DNA of 64,000 nucleotides from Haladaptatus sp. DYF46 (GCF_021083305.1 NZ_JAJFAY010000002.1:806001-870000), one strand, 5' to 3'. Positions 8,787-18,283 are shown, counted from the first letter of the stretch. Notes: generated from the letters alone by a model not told the origin. Numbers and translations: made by a program.

Positions 8787-9974
8787 ATGGCTGGAGGGTT
8801 ACTGACGGTGGTTATCGCCGGGGTCGCGAGTCTGTTCATGGCGTGGGCCATCGGCGCGGGGTCGAGCGGTTCGACGCCGTTCGCCCCGGCGGTCGGTGCG
8901 AACGCACTTTCAGTGATGCGTGCGGGGTTTCTCGTTGGTATTCTCGGCTTCTTGGGGGCCACACTTCAGGGGGCGAACGTCTCGGAAGCGGTGGGTCGGG
9001 AGTTGATTCACGGCGTCCAACTATCGCCACTCGCCGCGACGACGGGGCTGCTCACGGCCGCGCTACTGGTCGCGATCGGCGTGTTCACCGGGTATCCCAT
9101 CGCCACCGCGTTCACCGTGACGGGTGCAATCGTCGGCGTCGGGTTGGCACTCGGCGGAACTCCCGCGTGGCCGAAATACCAGCAGATCGTCAGCCTCTGG
9201 ATACTCACCCCCTTCGTCGGGGGCGGAATCGCATACGCGACGGCACGGATACTCCGCCGAGAGGACGTGTCGGAGCAATCGTCGATTCCACTCCTCGGCG
9301 CGCTCGTCGGCATCATCATCGCCAACGTTGGCTTCGTCTTCCTCGGACCGCCCGGCGAAAGCGCGTCCATCGCACAGAGCGTCGCAAGTCACCTGTCACT
9401 CCCCGCCGTCGCCGGATTCGACCTCGGCGTCGTTCTCGCGTCGCTCGTCCTCGCCGGACTGGTCGGCTTCGCGCTCAGGCGCGAACTCGACGCGAACATG
9501 AATCGCGGTCAGCGTCGATTCCTGCTCGCGCTCGGCGGCCTCGTGGCGTTCTCCGCCGGCGGCAGTCAGGTCGGACTGGCGATCGGGCCGCTTCTCCCGC
9601 TGTTGGACCCGTACTCCATTCCCGTGGTGCCGGTCCTCGTCGGCGGCGGACTCGGCCTCCTCGCCGGGTCGTGGACGGGCGCACCGCGGATGATAAAGGC
9701 GCTCGCACAGGACTACTCCGCGCTCGGGCCGCGCCGGTCCATCGCCGCGCTCATCCCGGCGTTCGCCATCGCACAGAGCGCCGTCTTCTTCGGCATTCCC
9801 GTCTCGTTCAACGAGATCATCGTGAGCACGATTATCGGCAGCGGCTACGCCGCGAGCGGCGGCGGCGTCAGCGGGAAGAAAATGCTCTACACCGTCCTCG
9901 CGTGGATACTCTCGCTGGCGCTCGCGCTCGGCGTGGCCTACGGCGCGTTCAGCGCCGTCGAAGCCGTCTTCTGA
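8787..9974 (+). CDS. Inorganic phosphate transporter, PiT family
   Basis: A 395-residue membrane protein with about ten hydrophobic helices. The two PiT repeats are visible: an N-terminal GSSGSTPFAPAVGANAL signature and a C-terminal half with GGSQVGLAIGPLLPLL. The family imports phosphate (often as a metal-phosphate complex) with H+ or Na+. The PiT signature Asn is shifted from the usual GANDVANA form, as is common in haloarchaeal paralogues. A second PiT gene of the same length lies at 13980. A TATA-like tattag sits about 26 nt before the ATG. Confidence 0.88.
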   Translation: MAGGLLTVVIAGVASLFMAWAIGAGSSGSTPFAPAVGANALSVMRAGFLVGILGFLGATLQGANVSEAVGRELIHGVQLSPLAATTGLLTAALLVAIGVFTGYPIATAFTVTGAIVGVGLALGGTPAWPKYQQIVSLWILTPFVGGGIAYATARILRREDVSEQSSIPLLGALVGIIIANVGFVFLGPPGESASIAQSVASHLSLPAVAGFDLGVVLASLVLAGLVGFALRRELDANMNRGQRRFLLALGGLVAFSAGGSQVGLAIGPLLPLLDPYSIPVVPVLVGGGLGLLAGSWTGAPRMIKALAQDYSALGPRRSIAALIPAFAIAQSAVFFGIPVSFNEIIVSTIIGSGYAASGGGVSGKKMLYTVLAWILSLALALGVAYGAFSAVEAVF

Positions 9975-9992
9975 GACACGCCGGAATCGGAA

Positions 9993-10640
9993 TCACGCCA
10001 CGACTTCGATGTCGGCCCGGCCGCTCGTCGCGCTTCGAAGTCGGTCACACAGCGCGTCGCTCTCCTCGACCGGAACGCGAACCGAAAAGTCGACGCGTTC
10101 CCCGTACTCGGCGTCGAACTCGACGCCTTCGCTCTCCAAAATCCCGCGGACGGTCCCTGAATCGTCGTACTCGACGGCGATGGCGAGGCGCTGATGTGGT
10201 CGTTCCTCGACGACACCGGCCTCGTCCACGGCTTCCGTAACCGCACGGGAGTACGCTCGAACCAGGCCGCCGACGCCGAGATTGGTTCCGCCGTAGTAGC
10301 GCGTGACGACGGCGATGACGTTCTCGACGTCGCGCTGCTGGAGGACGTTCAAGGCGGGTTTTCCCGCGCTGCTCGTCGGTTCGCCGTCGTCGCTCGACCA
10401 CTCGCGGACGAAGCCAGCGACTTCGGCGCCCTCCTCGGTGGCGGCAGTTCGTCCATCTTGAACGCGGTAGGCGGGCACGTTGTGGGTCGCATCCGCGTGC
10501 AGATCCCGGACTTCTTCGATGAACGATTCGGCCGCTTCGACGCCGTCCACGGGCGCGACATAGCCGATGAACTCCGAACCGCGAACTTCGAACGCCGACT
10601 TCCCCCGACCGGCCACGGTTCGATACGTCGTGCCACCCAT
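9993..10640 (-). CDS. IMPACT/YigZ family protein
   Basis: A member of the YigZ/IMPACT family (UPF0029 N-terminal domain plus a DUF1949-like C-terminal domain), 215 residues from ATG 10640. Signatures: RGSEFIGYVAPVDG near the start, a DATHNVPAYRV segment, and the SDDGEPTSSAGKPALNVL motif. Family members are linked to regulation of translation or to proline-rich peptide handling; the haloarchaeal role is unknown. An in-frame ATG 8 codons upstream (10664) is an alternative. The 3' end faces the PiT gene, 18 nt away. Confidence 0.85.
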   Translation of the reverse strand: MGGTTYRTVAGRGKSAFEVRGSEFIGYVAPVDGVEAAESFIEEVRDLHADATHNVPAYRVQDGRTAATEEGAEVAGFVREWSSDDGEPTSSAGKPALNVLQQRDVENVIAVVTRYYGGTNLGVGGLVRAYSRAVTEAVDEAGVVEERPHQRLAIAVEYDDSGTVRGILESEGVEFDAEYGERVDFSVRVPVEESDALCDRLRSATSGRADIEVVA

Positions 10641-10706
10641 TGGTCGGGATTCGATGGGCAGCACCGAAAAGGCGTGGATTCGCCGCGACGGGAGAACGGG
10701 GAAAGC

Positions 10707-11210
10707 TCAGCTGATTTGGATGCGGTGGACGAACTCCAAGTTCTTCAGTTCGTTGAGGATGTCGCCCGGAATGTCCTCATCCGTAACGAGATAGAGGACC
10801 GGGTCGTCGGTGAATTCCGGGTCCTCACTGATGGTCTGTCGGATGGAGATGTCGTTGTCGGCGAGTAGCGACGTGACGGTCGCCACGATGCCCGGAACGT
10901 CGGCGTCGCGCACTTCGACGGTCAGGACGGACAGATCGAGAACGGGAGCCAAGTCCATCAGGCTCGGAATCGAGGAGATGTTCTGGAAGATGCGGCGCAA
11001 CTCCTCGTCCTTCAGGATCGCGTCGGTGGTCGAATCGACTACCCGTCGGTCCACGCCGATTTCGCGTGCGATCTGCGTGTTGGGAATCTCGATACCGCCC
11101 GAAACAACGCGCCCCTCGTCGCTGACCGAAAACCCGCGTTCGAGCAGGAGTCTGATGACCTGTTGTTGGCTCGGACTACCCTCGAACTTCTGCATGATTC
11201 TGTCGAACAT
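10707..11210 (-). CDS. ACT-domain regulator of amino acid metabolism
   Basis: A 167-residue protein matching the archaeal group COG2150 (predicted regulator of amino acid metabolism). Residues 1-75 form a winged-helix-like domain (QQVIRLLLERGFSVSDEGRV, then IAREIGVDRRVV), and residues 90-167 form an ACT domain (LDLSVLTVEVRDADVPGIVATV). ACT domains bind amino acids, so the protein probably controls genes in response to an amino acid. Its targets are unknown. The his genes at 12306-13904 are close by but not shown to be controlled by it. Confidence 0.82.
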   Translation of the reverse strand: MFDRIMQKFEGSPSQQQVIRLLLERGFSVSDEGRVVSGGIEIPNTQIAREIGVDRRVVDSTTDAILKDEELRRIFQNISSIPSLMDLAPVLDLSVLTVEVRDADVPGIVATVTSLLADNDISIRQTISEDPEFTDDPVLYLVTDEDIPGDILNELKNLEFVHRIQIS

Positions 11211-11460
11211 CCTTGTCGGATAGACGCACCCGACGGTTTAGTCCTGTTGGGGTTCGTCTCGGGACGAGAGGGTTCATCACGCCATTCGGCAACGCAAAAC
11301 CATGGAACGACACGTCGTTTGGAAGCTGGTGTCGTCGAGACGGAACACCTTACGGTCGAGTTCGGAGAGGAACTCGACGCCGACGGAACGGTGGTCGGGA
11401 CCGCTCGGTGCTAGGGAATACATCCGGAGTATTTTTGACACGAACGGAGTGACAACGGAT

Positions 11461-12216
11461 ATGAACGATGCCAATCGGTTTTCGGACGAGGTAGCGGCCT
11501 TTTACGACGCGTCTCACGAGTACGGTGATATCGGCGACGAATCGTTCTATCTCGAAGCGGCGATGGGTGCGGACGGGCCAGTGCTGGAAGGCGCGTGTGG
11601 CGCAGGACGGCTTTACCTCGAACTCCTCCGTCGAGGTGTCGATGCTGACGGATTCGACGTCTCACCCGCGATGCTGGACATTCTCCGCAAAAAGGCCGCT
11701 ACCGAGGACATGGAACCGACGGTTTGGGAAGCCGACCTTCGGTCAATCGGCGCTGAGAGGATCTACTCGCTGGCAATAGTCCCCTACAACTCGTTCTGTA
11801 ATCTTCGCGGAGTCGACGACCAACTCGCGGCGCTTGAAGCCCTTTACGGCGTCCTCAATTCCGGCGGCCGCCTCCTGTTCGACGTGTACGTTCCGCGGTA
11901 CGACACTATCGCCGAATCGTTCGGCGAGTGGCAATCGGTCCGAGAAGTGGAGTACGAAGGGAGACAACTGAGAGGACGGTCCCGAGCAACCATCGAGGAC
12001 CAAGTGAAGCAGACCTACCGTGCAGAACAGGAACTCGTAGACTCGGACGGTGACGTCCTGACCCGCGACGAGTTCGTCCTCTCACATCTCCCTCCACAAC
12101 AGGTCGAGTTGCTCGCACGCCACTCCCCGTTCGACCGATGGTCGGTTTCGGGCGGGTTCGACGGGGAGTCGCTCACGGACGGGGACGGGGTTCAGGTCTG
12201 GGAACTGGTGAAATAG
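11461..12216 (+). CDS. Class I SAM-dependent methyltransferase
   Basis: A 251-residue methyltransferase. SAM motif I is VLEGACGAGRLYLELL (about residues 41-56), with motif II DGFDVSPAMLD and the post-strand-5 GGRLLFDVYVPR. The Ala replacing the usual first Gly/Asp in motif I (EGACGAG) is seen in some family members. The ATG at 11461 is chosen because the protein-like sequence begins there; the upstream open frame looks non-coding. Substrate unknown. Confidence 0.85.
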   Translation: MNDANRFSDEVAAFYDASHEYGDIGDESFYLEAAMGADGPVLEGACGAGRLYLELLRRGVDADGFDVSPAMLDILRKKAATEDMEPTVWEADLRSIGAERIYSLAIVPYNSFCNLRGVDDQLAALEALYGVLNSGGRLLFDVYVPRYDTIAESFGEWQSVREVEYEGRQLRGRSRATIEDQVKQTYRAEQELVDSDGDVLTRDEFVLSHLPPQQVELLARHSPFDRWSVSGGFDGESLTDGDGVQVWELVK

Positions 12217-12305
12217 ACCGAACGGGATTCGACGGGGGAGAACCGCTTTCGAGGGAGCGTAAATCGCGGGAACGACGGCGACATCGGTTCGATTCCCCGT
12301 CGAAG

Positions 12306-12893
12306 TTATAAACTCTCTTTCGTACTCGCCACGTCGCTCCGCCGCTCGTCGATCTGTGTCGCGTCGTCCATCGCTCGCGCCGTGGCCTTGAACAGCGCCT
12401 CGATTTCGTGGTGGGCGTTCTCGCCGACGACGCCCGCGTGAAGCGTCAACCCTGCGTTCATCGCCAGCGAGCGGAGGAAGTGTTTCGCCATGTGGCTGGT
12501 CATGTCGCCGACGCGCTCCTGTGAGAACTCGCCGTCGAACCGGAAGAGCGGACGGCCGCTCACGTCGACGACGATGTCGCCGACGGCCTCGTCCAGCGGG
12601 ACCTTTCGGTCGGCGAATCGGTGAATTGCCCGGCGGTCGCCGAGGGCCTCGTCGAACGCCTCGCCGAGGGTGATGGCGACATCCTCGACGGTGTGATGGT
12701 CGTCGATGTGCAGGTCGCCGTCGGCGCGGACCGTCAGGTCGAACAGGCCGTGACGGGCGAAGCTGTCCAGCATGTGGTCGAAGAAGCCGATACCCGTCTC
12801 GACGGTGGACTCGCCGTCGCCGTCCACGTCGAGCGTCACCTCGATGGTCGTCTCCGCCGTCTCGCGAGTCACGGCGGCGGTTCGGTCGCTCAT
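12306..12893 (-). CDS. hisB: Imidazoleglycerol-phosphate dehydratase
   Basis: Catalyses the dehydration of imidazole glycerol phosphate to imidazole acetol phosphate (histidine synthesis step 7). The 195-residue monofunctional enzyme has the metal-binding motifs [13 protein letters not shown] and [11 protein letters not shown], and the second [18 protein letters not shown] motif. It lacks the N-terminal phosphatase domain of enterobacterial HisB, as expected in archaea. hisA lies 288 nt upstream on the same strand, separated by an opposite-strand small ORF. Confidence 0.95.
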   Translation of the reverse strand: MSDRTAAVTRETAETTIEVTLDVDGDGESTVETGIGFFDHMLDSFARHGLFDLTVRADGDLHIDDHHTVEDVAITLGEAFDEALGDRRAIHRFADRKVPLDEAVGDIVVDVSGRPLFRFDGEFSQERVGDMTSHMAKHFLRSLAMNAGLTLHAGVVGENAHHEIEALFKATARAMDDATQIDERRSDVASTKESL

Positions 12894-12974
12894 ACCCAGT
12901 AGTTCGGGCGGAGATACAAGGTGGTTCCGTTCAAAGGGGATTTGTTCGAGATTCTCGACATATGTCTGACGCAG

Positions 12975-12986
12975 TTATATTTATCC
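12975..12986 (+). promoter_or_regulatory. TATA-like box for the small ORF at 13021
   Basis: The motif tatatttatc lies about 23-34 nt upstream of the in-frame TTG at 13009 and about 35-46 nt before the ATG at 13021. It is the only AT-rich patch in this intergenic region and supports real transcription of the small ORF on the plus strand. Confidence 0.4.
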
Positions 12987-13020
12987 CCCGCCCCAAAGAG
13001 AACATGTGTTGAAACGAGAT

Positions 13021-13185
13021 ATGCTCAGCGTCCTGCTGGTCGCCATCGGGGCTCTCCTCTGTGGGACGGTTCCGGGCTTGTTCATCGGTGCACCGATGGC
13101 TGCCTTCGGGGCCTACGTCATGGTGGAGCCACGACTCGGCGATTCGCCGGACGTCCTCAATCACATCGCCGGACAGACCCGCTAG
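13021..13185 (+). CDS. Small membrane protein (54 aa)
   Basis: A short frame with a hydrophobic first half (MLSVLLVAIGALLCGTVPG and the following FIGAPMAAFGAYVMV) giving two probable transmembrane helices, and a polar C-terminal tail. The TATA box at 12975 and the close fit between two his genes support it. TTG 13009 is an alternative start, adding four residues. Its last 4 nt overlap the end of hisA (convergent). No family recognised. Confidence 0.55.
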   Translation: MLSVLLVAIGALLCGTVPGLFIGAPMAAFGAYVMVEPRLGDSPDVLNHIAGQTR

Positions 13186-13904
13186 TCGAGCGCGTCCGCC
13201 GCTTCGGCCAGAGTGAATGCGCCCTGATACAGCGCGCTGCCGATAACCACGGCGCTCGCACCCGCGTCACGGAGCGTTCGAACGTCCTCTACGGATGCGA
13301 CCCCACCGCTCGCCACGACCGGAATTCCGACCGCCTCGGCGACCCGCCGAACGGGACCCGTCTGAACGCCCTCCATCCGACCTTCGACGTCAACATCGGT
13401 GAACAGGATAGCGCCAGCGCCGAGCTTCTCGTATCGCGTCGCGGCCTCCGCCGGATCGAGTCCCGTCGATTTCGTCCATCCCGAAACGAGGACTTCGCCG
13501 TCTTTTGCGTCAAGACTCACGATGACCGAACCGGGGTGCTCCTCGCTGATTTCCGCGACGATTTCCGGGTTCTCTATCGCGGCAGTGCCGAGTATGACGC
13601 GGTCCACCCCCAGCGAGAGGAGGTCGATTGCATCGTCAGCGGTTCGAATTCCGCCGCCGAGTTGGACATCGACATCGACCGCATCCAAAATCGCTTCGAC
13701 GGTCGCGGCGTTTTTACGCTCGCCCTCGAACGCGCCGTCCAAATCGACGAGATGGAGCGTTTCCGCGCCGCCTTTGACCCACTTTTCCGCGGCATCGACC
13801 GGGTTGCCGTATGTCGTTTCCGTGCCTTTCTCGCCCTGAACGAGTTGGACGACTTCGCCGTCTTGCATATCCACCGCCGGGACGACTTCGAACGTCGGGA
13901 ACAT
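13182..13904 (-). CDS. hisA: ProFAR isomerase (HisA)
   Basis: Phosphoribosylformimino-5-aminoimidazole carboxamide ribotide isomerase, an (alpha/beta)8 barrel of histidine synthesis. The 240-residue protein has the N-terminal catalytic Asp in VPAVDMQDGEVV and the phosphate-binding loops QLGGGIRT and VVASGGVASVED. Spacing and length are normal. It is probably transcribed separately from hisB because of the intervening opposite-strand ORF. Confidence 0.95.
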   Translation of the reverse strand: MFPTFEVVPAVDMQDGEVVQLVQGEKGTETTYGNPVDAAEKWVKGGAETLHLVDLDGAFEGERKNAATVEAILDAVDVDVQLGGGIRTADDAIDLLSLGVDRVILGTAAIENPEIVAEISEEHPGSVIVSLDAKDGEVLVSGWTKSTGLDPAEAATRYEKLGAGAILFTDVDVEGRMEGVQTGPVRRVAEAVGIPVVASGGVASVEDVRTLRDAGASAVVIGSALYQGAFTLAEAADALD

Positions 13905-13979
13905 ACCCTGCTTTAGACGGGGGAGTGTCTAAACCCAACGAGTCGGTACCGTTTAAGACGTTCAGACGAATGTATCCGT

Positions 13980-15167
13980 ATGGTCGAAATTTTGCTCCTC
14001 GTCGGACTGGCGGTTGCAGCATTTGTTGGTTTCAATATCGGCGGTTCTTCGACCGGTGTCGCGTTCGGCCCCGCGGTGGGAAGTAAAACAGTCTCGAAGG
14101 GCGGTGCGGCCGGGTTGATGACGGCCTTCGCGCTCCTCGGCGGCTGGACGGTCGGTCGGAACGTCATCAAGACGATGGGCGGGGAGATCGTCCCCAGTTC
14201 GCAGTTCACGCTCGCCGCCAGCGTCGGCGTCCTCTTCTTCGTCGGGTTGGCACTCCTCATCTCGAACCTCTTCGGCGTGCCCGCGTCCACCTCGATGACC
14301 GCCGTCGGGGCGATCGCGGGACTGGGCGCAGCGACCGGAACGCTCGACGAAGGCGTCATGTTCGAAATCGTATCCGCGTGGCTTCTCGCACCCATCACCG
14401 CGTTCTGGATTTGTGCCGTCGTCGGACGCTACCTCTACCCGTATCTCGACGTGTGGTTCCACCTCGAACAGTCGAAGGGACCGCTGTTCGAATTTAATCG
14501 CGTCGGCTCGGTACCGTATCCGACCGTCTCCGCGAACGCGACGGCGAAGGAAGTCACGGTGACGTTCCTCGTCGTCGGAATCGGCTGTTACATGGCCTTC
14601 TCCGCGGGTGCGAGCAACGTCGCGAACGCGGTGGCGCCCCTCGTCGGGAGCGGCGATATCAGCGGGAGTCAAGGCGTTCTATTGGCGGGAGGGGCGATCG
14701 CGGTCGGTGCGTTCACTATCGCTCGTCGGACGCTCGATACCGTCGGGAACGACCTGACCGACTTGCCGCTACTGGCGGCACTCATCGTGGAAGTCGTCAG
14801 CGCGAGCCTCATCACGTTCCTCTCCCTGCTCGGTATCCCTGCCAGTCTCGCGGTGAGCGCGACGATGTGCATCGTCGGACTCGGATGGGGACGGGCGACG
14901 AGGACGGTTCGAATCTCCGATGCGGCCGCGGCCGCCGTTCGCGGCGACGATGGGGAAAAGCGCTCGGAGATGGCGGTCAACGTCCTCCCCGAGGAGCAAG
15001 ACGAGGTGGCGAAAATCGGCGAGGAGGAACCCAAGACGCTCAAAGCGCGGGACCTGTTCGACCCCTCGACCACGGGTCGCGTCATCGTTCTCTGGATTCT
15101 GACACCCTCGATCTCCGCCCTTGCGTCGTATCTCCTCTTCGCGTTCGTCCCACTTTCTCCAGCCTGA
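13980..15167 (+). CDS. Inorganic phosphate transporter, PiT family (second copy)
   Basis: A 395-residue PiT transporter with the canonical repeats: FNIGGSSTGVAFGPAVGSKT near the N-terminus and the signature GASNVANAVAPLVGSG in the second half (about residues 208-223). A long cytoplasmic loop (residues 320-365, with an acidic and basic EEQDEVAKIGEEEPKTLKA segment) precedes the last helix. It is closer to the canonical PiT family than the copy at 8787. The two are diverged paralogues rather than a recent duplication. Confidence 0.9.
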   Translation: MVEILLLVGLAVAAFVGFNIGGSSTGVAFGPAVGSKTVSKGGAAGLMTAFALLGGWTVGRNVIKTMGGEIVPSSQFTLAASVGVLFFVGLALLISNLFGVPASTSMTAVGAIAGLGAATGTLDEGVMFEIVSAWLLAPITAFWICAVVGRYLYPYLDVWFHLEQSKGPLFEFNRVGSVPYPTVSANATAKEVTVTFLVVGIGCYMAFSAGASNVANAVAPLVGSGDISGSQGVLLAGGAIAVGAFTIARRTLDTVGNDLTDLPLLAALIVEVVSASLITFLSLLGIPASLAVSATMCIVGLGWGRATRTVRISDAAAAAVRGDDGEKRSEMAVNVLPEEQDEVAKIGEEEPKTLKARDLFDPSTTGRVIVLWILTPSISALASYLLFAFVPLSPA

Positions 15168-15267
15168 TTGCGTGGAGTTCGAGAAATCGGTCTAATCATT
15201 CCTGATTTATCACTACGGACGGACGAAACAACAACTACTAACCATCCTGCGGACGAACCCTCGATTG

Positions 15268-15657
15268 ATGCCTACCGTAGAATACCTCAATTACGAAGTG
15301 CTGGACGACCAGGGCTGGGATATTAACGACGACGACCTGTTCGAGAAGGCCGAGGACGCCGGTTTCGACAGCGAAGATTACGGCTCGCTCGACGTCAACG
15401 AAGGCGAGTACATCCTCGAAGCCGCCGAGGCACAGGGCTACGACTGGCCCTTCTCGTGCCGTGCCGGTGCCTGTGCGAACTGCGCAGCCATCGTCAAGGA
15501 AGGCGAAATCGACATGGACATGCAGCAGATTCTCAGCGACGAGGAAGTGGACGACAAGAACGTCCGACTCACCTGCATCGGTAGCGCGGCGACGGACGAG
15601 GTCAAAATAGTCTACAACGCCAAGCACCTCGACTACCTGCAGAACCGCGTCATATAA
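15268..15657 (+). CDS. fer: 2Fe-2S plant-type halophilic ferredoxin
   Basis: Electron carrier of 129 residues. The cluster ligands are CRAGACANC and the downstream LTCIGS (four Cys in the CX4CX2C...C pattern). The acidic N-terminal insertion before the beta-grasp core is the known haloarchaeal feature that keeps the protein soluble in high salt. In haloarchaea it serves pyruvate and 2-oxoglutarate ferredoxin oxidoreductases. ATG 15268 is preferred to the TTG just before it. Confidence 0.95.
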   Translation: MPTVEYLNYEVLDDQGWDINDDDLFEKAEDAGFDSEDYGSLDVNEGEYILEAAEAQGYDWPFSCRAGACANCAAIVKEGEIDMDMQQILSDEEVDDKNVRLTCIGSAATDEVKIVYNAKHLDYLQNRVI

Positions 15658-15736
15658 ACAGAATCGGGGGACTTTTTCGGGGTTTTCGACACGTCGAGGA
15701 GCGAAGCGTTCTCGGAGTGTTCCCGTAGCCGGAAAC

Positions 15737-16327
15737 TCAGCGGCTTCGTTCGAACTCGTACTCCATCGGTCCAGCCAGCGCGAGCGGTTCATCCCCGGTT
15801 TCGCGGAAATCGTGGCGATACAGCGGGCGGAACTCCCCGAAATCCGTCTGCGTGTAGAACTCGAAGCACGGAAACCCGTCGTGTCGTCCGTGGACGCACA
15901 CCGCTCCGTCACGCCAAACGGCGACTTCGAGGTGGAAGTCTACGGGGTCCGCGTGCGGCGATAGCGGGTTGCTCGCGCTCGCGTGCATGTCGAATTCGAC
16001 GTACTCGTCGTGCCAGAGCGGTTCGGTACAGGTGATTCCGTCGGTCGAAGCTTTCCCGCTACGGAGTTCTCGGGTCCCGTCCGAGTGTGTGATTCGTTCG
16101 ACCGACGTGCCGGTGTCGGCGTACGAGCGGAGGCTTTCGTCGGTAAAATCGACGACGGCTTCCTGCTCGACGCGACTGCGACCCGTGTTGACCGCGTGGG
16201 GCGTAAAGCCTCGGTCGTCACCTCTGTATTCGAGCGTTTCGTCGCCGTCGCTCGGACGTGAAAGCCACGTCGAGGGGATAAACGTGGCCGCACGTATCTT
16301 CACGAGGGCGACTTCCTGTGCGCTCAT
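15737..16327 (-). CDS. Conserved protein, probable DUF3238 family
   Basis: A 196-residue soluble beta-rich protein. The arrangement KIRAATFIPSTWLSRP, then RGDDRGFTPHAVNT, then the central ASASNPLSPHADPVDF and the C-terminal HDGFPCFEFY/HDFRETGDEPLALAGP, matches my memory of DUF3238 proteins found in Bacillus and in haloarchaea. Function unknown. The start is the internal ATG at 16327; the frame upstream of it is not protein-like. It is divergent from the prepilin peptidase gene. Confidence 0.7.
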   Translation of the reverse strand: MSAQEVALVKIRAATFIPSTWLSRPSDGDETLEYRGDDRGFTPHAVNTGRSRVEQEAVVDFTDESLRSYADTGTSVERITHSDGTRELRSGKASTDGITCTEPLWHDEYVEFDMHASASNPLSPHADPVDFHLEVAVWRDGAVCVHGRHDGFPCFEFYTQTDFGEFRPLYRHDFRETGDEPLALAGPMEYEFERSR

Positions 16328-16386
16328 CGCCGGTTCGAACACATCGGATGAAAATAAAATTGATGGGAAACGTCCAAATTCTATCA

Positions 16387-16393
16387 CTTATAT
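16387..16393 (+). promoter_or_regulatory. TATA-like box of the prepilin peptidase gene
   Basis: The sequence cttatat lies 36-45 nt before the GTG at 16432 and is the only AT-rich box in the 5' region. It favours the GTG/TTG starts at 16429-16432 over the ATG starts further upstream, which lie before the box. Confidence 0.4.
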
Positions 16394-16431
16394 CGCAACA
16401 GCTAAAACATCTCACCGAGGCCTACCGTTTG

Positions 16432-17415
16432 GTGCACACTTCGATTCCCGACCTCCTCCGACTGCTCGCCCTGCCCGTGTTTGGATGGGCCGCGTGGCGT
16501 GACGTGAAGACTCGGCGAGTACCCAACGAGACGTGGTATCCGCTGACCGCACTGGCCATCGTGTTGCTGGTGTGGGACGGCGTGACCGCGATGGGGGCAC
16601 CGCCGCTTCAACGCAAGTTGTTCCTCTTTCACGTCGCTGTGAGTCTCGGGTTCGTCGCACCGCTCGTCGTCGCCTTCTGGTGGTTCCGGGCGTTCGGCGG
16701 CGCGGATGCGAAGGCGTTTCTCGTCATCGCCCTCCTGTTCCCGACCTATCCGACGTACCACTGGGGTGATGTGATGTTTCCCGCACAGGGAACGGTTTTA
16801 GGTGTGTTTTCGCTGACCGTCCTGACCAACACCGTGCTGCTCGGAGCGCTTTACCCCGCGGCACTGCTGGTGCGGAATCTCATCGACGGTCGGATTTCGT
16901 CGGTGATGTTCGTCGGGCGAGTCGTGGACTGGAAGGAAGTGGCGACGGCACACGGCCGACTGCTCGAAACGCCCGACCGGGTGACGCGCAACGGCGTGGA
17001 TTTGGACGCGCTTCGAATGTACCTGAGGTGGCGTGGCACGACGATGACCGAGATTCGGGAGCGGGCCAACGAGCTGCGCGACCCGGCAAGCCTGCCCGCG
17101 ACGCCGAACCCGCCGACGGACGGAATGGTCACGGACGGCGGAACGGTCGTCGAACGGAAACCGGGTGCCGAGGTGGCGGGCTACGAGGACCCGTGGGGTG
17201 CCGCCGAGTTCCTCGACAGTATCGACCACGGAGCCTACGGGACGACGCCGACGCAACTCCGCGAGGGATTGGAGGTGCTGGCGACGAAGAACGAAGTGTG
17301 GGTGTCGCCCGGAATTCCGTTCATCGTCCCGATGTTCCTCGGGATGGTCATCGCGCTCGGCTACGGCGACCTGCTCTCGGGAGCGCTCGCCGCGCTCGGA
17401 CTGGCGACCATCTGA
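16432..17415 (+). CDS. Prepilin/preflagellin peptidase, A24 family
   Basis: An aspartic membrane protease that removes class III signal peptides from archaellins and pilins. The first catalytic Asp is in AAWRDVKTRRVPN and the second in FGGADAKAFLVIALL (a GxGD-type motif written GGAD). There are about six transmembrane segments and a long cytoplasmic loop (about residues 160-285) before the last helix, a feature of haloarchaeal members. Start chosen from the TATA box; the frame continues to 16318 with in-frame ATGs at 16348 and 16363. Confidence 0.8.
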   Translation: MHTSIPDLLRLLALPVFGWAAWRDVKTRRVPNETWYPLTALAIVLLVWDGVTAMGAPPLQRKLFLFHVAVSLGFVAPLVVAFWWFRAFGGADAKAFLVIALLFPTYPTYHWGDVMFPAQGTVLGVFSLTVLTNTVLLGALYPAALLVRNLIDGRISSVMFVGRVVDWKEVATAHGRLLETPDRVTRNGVDLDALRMYLRWRGTTMTEIRERANELRDPASLPATPNPPTDGMVTDGGTVVERKPGAEVAGYEDPWGAAEFLDSIDHGAYGTTPTQLREGLEVLATKNEVWVSPGIPFIVPMFLGMVIALGYGDLLSGALAALGLATI

Positions 17416-17428
17416 TTTTCGTCCGCGT

Positions 17429-18283
17429 TCACAGCGTCTCTCGGACCAACCGCGTGAGTCGCGGTCGGATGCCGACTTCCCGGCGAGTGATGATGACCGT
17501 CGTGTCAGCACGCCGTCCGACCGCCTGTGGAACCGACCCGACGAGTTGCCGTCGCAACATTCCCTGCCGAGTCGAACCGAGGACGGTGATGTCGTGTTCC
17601 GACGCTCGTTCGACGACGGTTTCGGTGACGGACCCGCTTCGAATCTCCCGTTCGGCGGGAATGGGAGCGACTCGGGCCGCGATGCTGGCGAGCAAGCGGT
17701 CGGACGGAGGGTCGTCCTCACCGACACGAAGGAGGTTGATTTCCGCGTCGTTCTGGAGCGCGATTGCACGGGCGACGTCCGCCGCGAGTTCGGCGTGCGG
17801 TCCCTCGGCGACCGGCACGAGAATTGAGTCCACGGCGTCGGCCGGACCGATTTTCTCCACGAGAACGTCGCACGGCGCGCGGGCCACGATTCGGTCGATG
17901 TTGCTCCCGAGGACGATTTCGCTTGGCCGTTCCCGTGCCTGCCACCCCACGACGAGTGCGTCACAGTCGAACTCCACGACAGCGTTGGTGAGGGCGCTGG
18001 CAACGTCGTGGGAGACGAGCAACTGGCCGCTCACGGGAACCGCCCCCTGTGCGGTTTCGACCACCCGGTCGAGGATTTCCTGATGTTCCCCGCCGAACTC
18101 ACGGATGATGACCTCGTCGGTGTACAGTGCGAACGGCGACTGGCGCTCGGTCACGAGAACCCGCAGGACGAGGACGTCGCCGTCCCGTTCGCGTGCGACA
18201 TCGACCGCGGTTCGGGTCAACTGCGCGGCGTTCGCGGGGTCGGCCACCGCGACGGCGATACGATATTCACTCGTTCCCCCCAT
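17429..18283 (-). CDS. Tandem universal stress protein (UspA) domains
   Basis: A 284-residue cytosolic protein with two UspA folds in tandem. Each half ends in the UspA glycine-rich ATP-loop region: GWQARERPSEIVLGSNIDRI in the first half and LGSTRQGMLRRQLVGSVPQ in the second. Usp proteins respond to stress and often bind ATP; a specific client is unknown. It converges on the prepilin peptidase gene with a 13-nt gap. Confidence 0.85.
   Translation of the reverse strand: MGGTSEYRIAVAVADPANAAQLTRTAVDVARERDGDVLVLRVLVTERQSPFALYTDEVIIREFGGEHQEILDRVVETAQGAVPVSGQLLVSHDVASALTNAVVEFDCDALVVGWQARERPSEIVLGSNIDRIVARAPCDVLVEKIGPADAVDSILVPVAEGPHAELAADVARAIALQNDAEINLLRVGEDDPPSDRLLASIAARVAPIPAEREIRSGSVTETVVERASEHDITVLGSTRQGMLRRQLVGSVPQAVGRRADTTVIITRREVGIRPRLTRLVRETL

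Noticed and set aside
11213..11452. Open frames between the ACT regulator and the methyltransferase
   Set aside because: Three overlapping frames in this gap have no domain and unclear starts; the gap more likely holds two divergent promoters.
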